Source of the DNA: Discostella pseudostelligera
Lineage: Eukaryota; Bacillariophyta; Thalassiosirophyceae; Thalassiosirales; Thalassiosiraceae
Reading direction: 5' to 3'
Length of the DNA stretch: 16,301 nucleotides
Assembly (NCBI GenBank): GCA_036940085.1
Contig: JALLBK010000767.1
Location: 1 to 16,301, forward strand
The notes under the pieces: model-generated
Told to the model about the DNA's origin: nothing
What the model saw: the letters and a program-made list of their open reading frames with translations, nothing else
The model's database searches: none
Part shown: in pieces, positions 1-8,617 of the stretch
Layout of the letters: each line of letters begins with the position of its first letter
Numbering within the stretch: the stretch's first letter is position 1
Made by a program: the position numbers and the translations under genes

Positions 1-2204
1 GATTCTATGGATGAAGAAGCCAACGTCGACATCGCCAATGAAGCATTCATCCATACCAGCCTTCGGCGGCGGCGGCGGCGCCTCGTCTCCATGTCAGCAG
101 TACAAGACGACGAGCAACTACTATTAGATGCCAACAATCCCGGCAATGATGATGATAACGGCATAATCATCAACATGATGCGTCGCGCCAAAGATCACGT
201 CTCTCCCACCGACGTACCATTTCTCCTACACATTTCACCCCATGACATCACGTCGGCTTCCGAGGTCATGTACAATATTTTGACGCAATGTTATGGATTA
301 ATTGGACAAAGATATGATGATGATACTGTCAATGAGCTATTGGAAGCCAAGCGGAAGAATGTTGTGGATACATATTTTCTATCCACGGACTATCACTTTT
401 TTCGTGGCGTTCGACCTCTGCAGCATCAACAGTCGCAGAGGATGGACCAATCGAATATTGCCAAACGACAATTGCAACAAAGACAAAGTCCCTTGCAACA
501 ACAGCAACAACAACCATTTCACTTCATAGCCACACATCACTATCAAGAGGGTGCATCCCTATTCACACCCAAACATCGAGGACGGGTCATTGCTGTATTG
601 GAGCATCCTGTCATTGTCGTACAGAAAAATTTCTTGGCGGCATCGTCTTCCTCTCTCCACTCTTCATCTGCAGCAACATCCAATCAACAACAACAGCAGC
701 AACAGCAAGATGCCCTACTCAAACAGTTGATCGAACATGTCAATTCCACCAACTACATTGACAACACCCTGACACGTATGATCTCCAACACTCCTTACCC
801 CACACCCCTCACCGAAGACCATTTCAAGTATGCTCGCATGATATTAGAGAACAAGTTCCTAATTGGTATGGGATATGATATGGATGAGACTCTATATAAA
901 CGTATCAAATTGTACTTTGGTTGGAGCGAATTAGAGGGTAAGAGTGGATGTGAGGCGGAGATTATGAATAGTCTACCCAATACCAAGATCAACGATGCAT
1001 CCTCCACCACCTCACCCTCATCGGTATTGGTCGAGGAAGGTTCCAAAATATGGCGATTCATCCAACGGAAAAATCTATATGATATGAAATTATATGCTCG
1101 TGGAATGTCAATATTTGCTGATCAAAAGATGAGATTGCCGGTGCATTATTCGGTACGACAACGGGAGGTTGCGACAGTTCAGAATGCATTCTTTGACGGT
1201 GGGAATTTACGTAGTGTGGAAGAATTTAGGGAGGACTCGGACATTCCCTTCTTTTGGTGAGTTTGTGAAAACCATACTGTATTTATCATTGACATTCCAT
1301 CGTGGATCCATTTACTCAAATCATGTGTAGGCACATTCCGAAAGCGTCGGGAACGACCGTCAAAGAGATCTTGTCCGACTGCTATGGTCTTGTCCGTACT
1401 GAAATGATCCAACCACCCTCATCACTTGATGTATTTCACGACAAACACGTCTTAAATTTGGATTTAAGCACACCAGAATCGATTGCCTTGGCCATCAAAC
1501 AAAAAGTGGCCGATCGTGGTTTGGCCGACGTTTTCATCTCTCAATTGTCACTCGAGGGTAGCACTGTCTTCTCGAAATCATATCATATGGGAAGAGCATT
1601 TACCATATTACGCCATCCAGTAAAATTAGCCGCGAGTTTATTCTACTATCGTCGCATTGCCACATGGGAACCGACGTACCGACCGGAATACAACAATATT
1701 ACATTGCAAGAATATGTCGAGACGAAGGGATATTATGACAATTGGATGGTACGGATGTTGTCCAATGCCAAAATTGGTGGATTGAATGATAGTCATTTGG
1801 AATTGGCCAAACGTATTTTGAAAGAGAAGTTTGTGATTGGTATTAGTGATCATATGGATGAGACATTCCGGATGTTGCAAGTGTATTATGGTTGGGTTGA
1901 GACACGTGGTGGATGTGTGAATTTCCATTTGCATTCAGCTCCGTCGAATAAAAATAAGTATCCGGTACCGGACAATGGAGGTCCGGTGTGGGCGATGATT
2001 GCAGAGAAGAACAAGTATGACATGGCATTGTATTACTATGCGTTGGAATTATGTGAGTGTGTGGCTATGTTTTTGTTTTCGATGCATTGCTTTGGGAGTG
2101 TAGGTTTATTGACACTCCTCTTCCCCATCGGTTCATTTCGCTTTGCTCATTCCTATGAAAAAGTTGGGGACCAATCAATGAAAATGATATTCCGCGAAGG
2201 TTGA
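1..2204 (+). CDS. Tandem sulfotransferase-like protein, two domains, 5' end probably outside window
   Basis: Inferred exons are 1(or 7)-1256, 1331-2052 and 2164-2204; introns of 74 and 111 nt start GTGAGT and end TAG and AAG. From the Met at 7 the product is 670 aa, but the frame is open to the window edge, so the start may lie upstream. The exon 1/2 join recreates PFFWHIPKASGTT, a P-loop-like 5'-phosphosulfate signature (K421), followed by RHPVKLAAS (R511, S519), resembling the 3'-phosphate site of PAPS-dependent sulfotransferases. Residues about 70-400 are a second, homologous copy: PFLLHI aligns with PFFWHI, LEHP with LRHP, FLIGMGYDMDET with FVIGISDHMDET, and IFADQKM with LFGDQSM. Copy 1 has lost the P-loop lysine and the arginine, and carries poly-Q/S insertions (codons near 480-515 and 635-710). 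An Arg run lies at 64-82. No signal peptide or membrane helix is visible. Substrate unknown. The family call is by motif pattern only. Confidence 0.72.
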
Positions 2205-2508
2205 GACGAGAGGATGTATAATTTGTTATATAGTAAATTCATGTGATCATTGGCATGCAATATGCATCGGTGATAGGCTTGGTACTTACTATACTTGGGC
2301 ACTTGCATGCGGGAGGATAGTGCCGAGCGGTCCCGACGGCAACGATGAATGTACTCGCCTATAGATCTCTCAAGAGAGAGATGTAGTGTTATTGATGAGT
2401 ACTAGTACCGAATTGCTTACGATGTAGAAGAGTCCTAATAAACATTGCTGACCGTCGTGAAACTGCTTGCCAGCCGTCACCTTCCTCTACTGTCCCCAGC
2501 ACAGTACT
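2205..2508. other. Intergenic stretch, 3' flank of the sulfotransferase gene
   Basis: No coding potential or RNA gene was recognised here. It holds the 2365-2382 hairpin and AATAAA-like AT-rich stretches such as CTAATAAACATT near 2435-2446, a possible polyadenylation signal. The 3' UTR and polyadenylation site cannot be fixed without transcript data. Confidence 0.4.
2365..2382. repeat. Short perfect hairpin
   Basis: Perfect 7-bp inverted repeat, ATCTCTC and GAGAGAT, around a 4-nt loop, 160 bp after the sulfotransferase stop. It could form in the 3' end of that transcript. No poly-T tract follows, so a terminator role is not supported. Confidence 0.4.
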
Positions 2509-2734
2509 CCACGTGGCAGGATTAGTCAAATTATCGCCGAACCGTTATTCTACGTGGCAAAAATTAAGGTCAAAGTGACTTTGAATCTGTATTCCACGTG
2601 TCAAGTTGAGTCAAATATCGCCAAACCAGATAATCCACGTGGAAAAGGCTCCATGGTTTGCTTGTGCGTGGCTTTCCACGCGTGCATGCACTGCGCAGCC
2701 ACATCATGACAATGACGATCCGACGGTGCACGTG
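2509..2734. promoter_or_regulatory. G-box (CACGTG) cluster upstream of the SGNH-like gene
   Basis: ACGTG cores occur at 2510-2515 (CACGTG), 2551-2557 (TACGTGG), 2595-2600 (CACGTG), 2636-2641 (CACGTG) and 2729-2734 (CACGTG). The first four bracket two imperfect 50-bp direct repeats (about 2508-2558 and 2593-2643, offset 85 bp) that share GTCAAAT(T)ATCGCC(G/A)AACC between the boxes. Between the repeats lies a palindrome, TCAAAG-TGA-CTTTGA (2570-2584). CACGTG is the classical bHLH/bZIP site. Proximity to the ATG at 2829 suggests promoter function for that gene; this is inference. Confidence 0.5.
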
Positions 2735-2810
2735 TTCGGATCAATAGATACCATAATATGTTCGGATTCAAGGTTGGCAATAGCAATTCAATACGATCAT
2801 TGATTACACA

Positions 2811-2822
2811 ATGAAGCATTGA
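2811..2822 (+). promoter_or_regulatory. Minimal upstream ORF (Met-Lys-His-stop)
   Basis: ATG AAG CAT TGA ends six nt before the ATG at 2829. If the transcript starts upstream of 2811, this four-codon uORF would precede the main start and could lower its initiation rate. It may equally be chance, since CATTGATT occurs twice in this stretch. Confidence 0.3.
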
Positions 2823-2828
2823 TTCATC

Positions 2829-5800
2829 ATGGATCCACCCGACGCCAACGACAACGATACAATGATCGAAGAGGAGGAGCTCGGGATGAGCCTCCTCCAG
2901 CAATTCTCATCAGTAGTGTCATCCTCGAATGAATCTGAAGAAGACGCCACCATCATTCGAGAGACGATCAATCACAATGACAATATTATGAATTCCATCT
3001 ATGGTCAATGGGCTAAAACAACAACTAGTTCGTCCTCATCCTCCCTCCCACTGTCGTCATCTTCAGCGGCGTCATCATCTGCTCCCAATAACAACTCTAC
3101 CAATAGCAGCAGTGGCAGAGGAAGCAGCGGTAACAACAATGTCGTCATCTCGCCACCCCATCGACCACCCCGACCACCATCTCGACAACGAATGGATCCA
3201 CCTGCAATACTGGCCAAGGCAAGATCGGCAATTTCAACCACGGCTAGAGAAGTTGCCAAGAAGACAGCCACTGCAGGAACAGCGTCATCATCGAACGCAG
3301 TGAATAGTAGTAGGTCTCGATCGTCTCGACCTCGGAGTGATTCTTCACAACAACGACATAATCAACGTGCTGTTGTTGTTGTCCACCCATTATCATCATC
3401 GTCTCCCGAGACACATCTACAATTATACAAACAACGACAACGATTCATTCTATGCACTCTCTTCATTGTTAGCATTGTAACATTACTATTCTGGGGGATG
3501 ATTGCATCACGGGCAGAATCGGCATTGATGGGATCCCCAACCTCAACCTCTTTCTCTAACCATTCCTCCTTCACCAATTATTCCGCCACTTCTTCCTCAT
3601 CCTCCATCACCACCTCGTCATCAGCTTCATCTTCTTCTTCATCATCATCATCTACATCAAGTCATCAGTACATTGGATTTCATGACCCATCTTATGAAAA
3701 TATCTACGGAGCCAATCATTATTACAAACCACCTGGGGTAGGCTACATGGTACGACCACGTGGGGGATTGCATCCAATCTACATGTATGATTCCGAATCC
3801 GATGCCGATGACAATAATTCTACAACCTACTATGATGATGATTATGAATCTTCGCCGTATGCTGATTTGCGTCTACAAATGACCGATGAGAAACGTGCAT
3901 TGGAACAAACGGAATGGAAGAGTAAGTTGCAAGAGATTCGTGATCGATATGGCTATTGGGATTTCAAGGATGAGTACAACAACGATGACGGCAGCGGCAA
4001 TCATCGGCCTGTGGTAGATTGGAGTACCATTGGTAAAACCAAAAAGGACGATTACAATCCACTTTTGGGTGAAATTGACAAAGTAGATTTTCCCAAGGGA
4101 TCATGGCAGACGGATGATGAATACATTACCAAATTCATAACTGAAGGTCGCTTATTAATTGAACGTGTACGATCGGCCATATATGAAGAGTATGGTTGGA
4201 GAGACGAGAAGGAGGAGGTGGATGAGGCGGGTGGCATTCAACTTGTGGATGATGGCAACCAAGCCACTATTACCCTTGGCGGAGAGAATATATTGGTGTG
4301 GATATACCAAAGCTCGTTTCGGGCACTGGCTAAGAAATTATTGAATGCCATGATTACGAATGATCATTTCTTTGTAACGCTTGGTGGACATAGTGCCGCG
4401 GCTGGACATGGTGAGTGAAGAACAATGCACGCTTGAGGGTGATAAGCGATGATAAACCATTACTTCTTTCGTGTGCTGCAATTGCGTTTTGCAAATTTGT
4501 CACTCACTCTAATCCAATGCTTTCTTCTCTCGTCCATCCACTTCGTTCGAATATCTCCCACCTCACCTTGTATTACCGCACAGGGAATAATTTTAGGCAG
4601 AGTTACATGCTGGGTGAGTGAGAACATGTCATCATTATCATTTGATTGGAACATTCAGTTGAACTCTTAAACCGAATTCAACAACTTCATTCAGAGTTTC
4701 AACACGTAATGGAACCAGTATTTGATCGTCTGGGTATGGTCCTAGTGAGTGCCAATTTAGCACAGGGCGGCATGGGCACTCTTCAGTCAGCATTGGCAGG
4801 TGGAAGCATTTACGGCGATGCAGACTTTATTCTCTGGGATTCCAGCATGACCGAAAAGGACTCTCGGGCACAAGATACATTTATGCGGCAGGCTCTCCTG
4901 GCCGGTCAACGAGTACCAATATTATTGGATATGGGAGGCGGGAAGGGTACATTGGATAATTTGCATCACGAGGTGGGAGCTCATGTTGGTGGGGTGACCA
5001 ATGTTGCCTTACTGCCAAAGTTCAAGCATACTACAATTGACTTTGACGAGAAGAAGTACAATGCTGCATGTTGGATAGATCGTGTCGACGTCCATCCAGA
5101 TGGCCAGAACCCTTCCTATGGCGGGCAGGCCTCCTGGCACCCCGGTAACTGGATACATCAATCATCGGCGAGGAAGATTATTTTGTTGTTCCTTCATGCA
5201 TTGGACGAGGCATTTACAGTGTGGGAAGAGGCTGCATCCAAAGATGGGAATCCTTTGGATGGGAAGTATTGGCATCTCCATACAGAAGAGGAGGCAATAC
5301 GAGATGCGCTACGGTTGGCAAATGCCACGGCCACAGAATGTGGCAATTTGTTTGAGTTTCTACCAAAAGTTTGCACAATTCCAATGAGAGGAGCCACTGA
5401 GTGGTCACCCCGCAATGACCCCGACCACACCAGCATCCGAAGTCTTGTGAAGTCATCACCAATCGGGTATGTCCCAGGACTTATTGACGTTCAAGAACTA
5501 GTCTATCGAGGACGAGATCCAGTATTTCCATCTCAAAGAGTTCCCAAAGGTGAGGTTGATGTTGCGGCCATTGCGAGATCGTTGCCTCCTCGGGATAGTA
5601 GTGCGAGGAGATCGCTCTCTTCCTTGGCAAGGAGACGCCATCATCGACATCGGCGTATCGAAACAACTTCCAATATACTTCCAGGCGACGGATGGTCAGT
5701 ACATGGACATCCTGGCGGATATTGCGATGGCACATCAAATGCAGAATGCAACCGGGGCTCGTCTTTTAACTGTTTGATGAGCGGCCACAACGACGCTAGG

Positions 5801-6229
5801 GGAGTCATGAAAGGGGATGGCCTGAGTGGATGGCTCGTCCTCCAGTTGAAGGACGTAACAGAGGGGATATTCATGGCGAGGATGGAAGATTGGCACAACT
5901 ACAACTCAAACCTACGAACCGAGGGATGGGTCGAAGTAAACAATGGAAGGGTCGACGAAAGGAGAAGATTGAAAACGCCGCCTCCGCCACATCCTCCCGA
6001 GTTTCGCTTTGAAGTTGCAGTGAATGGAGTTATCGTGTCGAGCTGGAATAGTACTGAATACAAGGAGCAGTGCCGCGCCTTATCGTACAACAACGGCATT
6101 TGTCTTCTATGGCATGATGAGGAACGGGCCCTGCGAAAAGAAAAAGAAGATGTCGAAATAGCCATGAGACTAGGAGGCGACGGTGGTAGAAATGCCATGA
6201 TGGCGATTTCGCACATTTATTATGCTTAA
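2829..6229 (+). CDS. Type II membrane protein with SGNH-hydrolase-like luminal region
   Basis: Inferred exons are 2829-4410, 4584-4613 (30 nt) and 4695-6229, giving 1048 aa. Residues 1-200 are Ser/Asn/Pro-rich and cytosolic by topology. Residues about 206-227 form one membrane helix with flanking KQRQR on the N side, as in type II Golgi/ER proteins. A second Ser-rich stalk carries several N-x-S/T sequons. The catalytic-like region has GGHSAAAGHG-NNF (S522) across the exon 1/2 junction, then NLAQGGMGT, ADFILWDSSMTEKD and SWHPGNWIHQ. I read these as the nucleophile, the mid-domain block and the C-terminal D/H block of an SGNH/GDSL-like fold, without proof. The C-terminal part (GYCDGTSNAECNRG, then GLSGWLVLQL) is a further conserved-looking module, preceded by a basic ARRRHHRHRR linker. 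The substrate is unknown; a glycan esterase or acyltransferase is possible. The start is the first Met in a long open frame; a short uORF and a G-box cluster lie just upstream. Confidence 0.7.
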
Positions 6230-6458
6230 ATCAAATGGTCAAGTTGTTGCCAACTTCAATTTTCTACTGATACTACGAAGATTGTATCTCCATCGAGATA
6301 ATCATACCATCAATAACAACAATATCAACACCATCGATAAAAAGCACAAGGAGCGCGAGGAGTTAGTCTTCCAAGTCGACTCTAGCGACACATCCTGAAA
6401 CGGAATTCTGAATCGAACAGAGTGCTGCTATTGTTTCATTTCAATTTTCATTACCTTC
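6230..6458. other. Convergent intergenic gap
   Basis: A 229-bp gap between the stop of the SGNH-like gene (+) and the stop of BCAT (-), so it holds both 3' UTRs. It is AT-rich with CAA/ATC runs (about 6305-6340). No gene or clear hairpin was seen. Confidence 0.45.
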
Positions 6459-8074
6459 TTATATCCGAACACTCCATCCTTTTGGGCCCTCCACCTCGCC
6501 ATACTGAATATCCATCAAATCCGAAAACAATCGCTTCGTCAAGTCCCCCGGAGCATCTATTTCAATATCTTGTCCCTTGTACTGAATAGCCGATATTGGC
6601 GTCACCACCGCCGCAGTTCCCGCACCAAAAGCCTCAATCAATCTACCCTGGGATGCCACCTCCCGAATTTCTGGCATGGTAATGGATCGTTCGACAACAT
6701 CAAATTCACCCCAAGTTTTTGTTAGTTCAAGGATGGATTGACGTGTCACGCCGGGCAGGATGTCTCCCCGTGTTAGTGGAGGGGTTACCAACTCTCGATT
6801 TCCATTATCTTTTTCAAGTAAGAAAAATACATTCATAGCACCAACTTCGGTAACATGTTCATCCTCACCAAAGATCCATAATATTTGGGAATATCCACGA
6901 GCATTGGCCAATGCTCCGGGCATGATAGTCGAGGCGTAATTTCCACCAACTTTGGAAGCACCGGCACCTCCCGGCCAGGCACGGACGTAGGGATTATCGG
7001 TGGTCAGACGTACTGGATTGAATCCAGATGCGTAGTACGGACCCACGGGAGAGGTGATAACGTAGAGGAGTAGTTCGTCGGGGGGGCTTAAGCCGAGATA
7101 GGGATGGGTGGCAATCACGGTGGGTCGGAGGTAGAGGGAATATCCTTTTCCGGAGGGAATCCAATCTTGGTCTGTGGAAGATGCGATGAGTGTGCATAGA
7201 GGGTGAGAAATTAAAATTGTAGCATTATATTTGACAATCCGAACAAGCTCCTCTCCTCGAACACAGCAAAAATAGCTACTATGCATCCATTTTGTTGATA
7301 ATAACACTCACCCAAACGAACCAACTTTCCAATGCAATGAATCAATTCTTGCGGATCAAAGTCACACCCTTGCATGGCAAGACGTGCCATTGAATCCTTG
7401 AGACGTTTCATATTCAATTCTGGACGGAAGAGACGTAGGTCTGATTCATCATTGATGGATTTGTAGGCCTTCATTCCTATGCACCACAACATGCACACCA
7501 AACGGGAAGAGAAGTTGTGTGGGTAAAAATGTTAATTATGAATTGGATAACTTGCAGAATTGAAGACAGCAAACAATCTCAGATCAATAGCGCACACACC
7601 TTCAAAACATTCTAGACCTGAAATGCACAGAATGAATTGTTAGTAGTCATTAGTGTGTATCAAACTTTATGCACTCTAGAAAAATAAAAGCGGCAATAGA
7701 TGGGTAAGTAGGCATTCAAAAAGGAAACTCTCACCATAATGCAACGCCGCCGAAGCCGGACTTAATTTCAAATCTTGAAATGGAACAATCGTTGGACTTT
7801 GCCAACCTCCCTTTTCCTTATTGTAATATATTTGCAACATGTGGGGTGCAAATGTTTTACCAAATTTTAATGTTTCTTTGGGTGGTAGTTTCGAATGTAG
7901 TGAATTGAGTTGGTCGGAAGAGAGAGGATAGATGGAGAGTTGAGATGAGGAGATGGCTCGTCGTGTTGTTGCTGATGTTGCTGTTATTATTGACGACGAT
8001 GACGATGACGAGGACGGTGGTGAGACGGTGCGGAGTAGCCGCAGGGCTTGGCGAGGTAGTATTGAGTGCATCAT
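6459..8074 (-). CDS. BCAT: Branched-chain amino acid aminotransferase, mitochondrial
   Basis: PLP-dependent fold-type IV transaminase that interconverts Leu, Ile and Val with their 2-oxo acids, using 2-oxoglutarate/glutamate. Inferred exons on the complement are 8074-7735, 7600-7617 (18 nt), 7476-7312 and 7171-6459; introns are 117, 123 and 140 nt. The product is 411 aa, the usual eukaryotic length. Joining restores LHYG-LECFEG-MKAY, a BCAT hallmark, then KLVRL-DQDWIPSG and LYLRPTVIAT. Further hallmarks are AGASKVGGNYA with the Schiff-base lysine (about K248), TEVGAMNVFF, PLTRGDILPGVTRQSIL and EAFGAGTAAVVTP. The N terminus (MMHSILPRQALRLLRT, then Ser-rich, RR and no acidic residues) looks like a mitochondrial presequence, with no plastid bipartite signal. 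I chose the ATG at 8074 because it opens the presequence. An in-frame ATG at 8227 would add a 51-residue low-complexity extension that includes translated AATTC repeats. Confidence 0.93.
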
Positions 8075-8617
8075 GGTGTTGAATTGAATCGAATTGAATT
8101 GAATGAGAGCGAAGAGAGACGCCGATCGTTGTTCTCTGTTCGCGCGAATATTCGGGAAAATGGCGGGAGACGAAGATACGGAAGATACGGCGGGAAACTC
8201 AGATAAGGACGGCGGGGAAATGCGCACGTGAAGAACAGTACCCGACCGACATACAGACTCCTACGTAGAATATTTCGAACTAAATTCAAAATTTTTGAAA
8301 TTAAAATGGCGGGAAATGAAGAAAAGACAGACGGTCCACCCCGTTCATCGTTCACTATGGTATCACCTACCATTCTATCAATATGCCTATGCCTATGCAC
8401 CATGACCGCCGGCGCCGGCACCTGCGCCCTTTGATAGTGCTAGCTCGGCCCACAAGAAGCCAGTTCATGCAGATCTGATGCTGATACCATTACTGCAAAA
8501 TGGCGGGAAATGAAGAAAAGACAGACGGTCCACCCCGTTCATCGTTCACTAACTCGGCCCACAAGAAGCCAGTTCATGCAGATCTGATGCTGATACCATT
8601 ACTGCAATAATCTCGAT
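8075..8617. promoter_or_regulatory. Divergent promoter region between BCAT and the FANCJ-like helicase, with E2F-like sites
   Basis: About 540 bp separate two divergent start codons. GGCGGGAAA, the reverse complement of the E2F/DP consensus TTTCCCGCC, occurs at 8189-8197, 8308-8316 and 8502-8510. Near matches are GGCGGGAG at 8162-8169 and GGCGGGGAAA at 8211-8220. A (GAATT) repeat (about 8080-8104) abuts the BCAT start. E2F control of DNA-repair genes is established in animals and plants; here it is inferred from sites alone. The TSS positions are unknown, and no TATA box is evident. Confidence 0.5.
8303..8607 (+). repeat. Imperfect tandem duplication upstream of the helicase ATG
   Basis: Block A (54 bp, with an E2F-like site) is at 8303-8356 and again at 8497-8550. 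Block B (55 bp) is at 8444-8498 and again at 8553-8607. Both appear identical between copies by eye. The first unit carries an extra 87 bp between A and B (8357-8443), containing the 12-bp palindrome GCCGGCGCCGGC at 8408-8419; the second has only two bases there. Near identity implies a recent duplication. Copy 2 also forms an ORF of 36 codons (8500-8610) that stops 7 nt before the helicase ATG. Confidence 0.9.

Noticed and set aside
1302..2204. Separate second sulfotransferase gene starting at the ATG at 1302
   Set aside because: The first ten residues from this ATG are intronic by splice signals (GTGAGT at 1257, TAG ending 1330). Splicing in frame gives the much better FFWHIPK motif and matches domain 1.
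4646..4694. Alternative start (TTG at 4646) or acceptor at 4658 for exon 3 of the SGNH-like gene
   Set aside because: Both add VELLNRIQQLHSE, breaking the SYML-EFQHVMEP continuity. The acceptor at 4693-4694 has a good branch/pyrimidine context, and TTG starts are not expected in nuclear genes.
5899..6216. Minus-strand ORF of 105 codons opposite the SGNH-like exon 3
   Set aside because: A shadow of the coding strand; poly-Ser and Gly runs mirror the plus-strand codons, and no domain is seen.
8228..8434. Small ORF of 68 codons on the + strand in the divergent promoter
   Set aside because: It overlaps the duplicated A block and the palindromic segment, has no recognisable domain and sits among promoter sites. 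At most a uORF starting at 8306.
8360..8443. The 84-bp GTATCA...CTAG segment as an intron lost in copy 2 (retroposition)
   Set aside because: Exact removal would leave TTCACTATG-CTCGG, but copy 2 reads TTCACTAA-CTCGG, so the junction does not match a spliced product.
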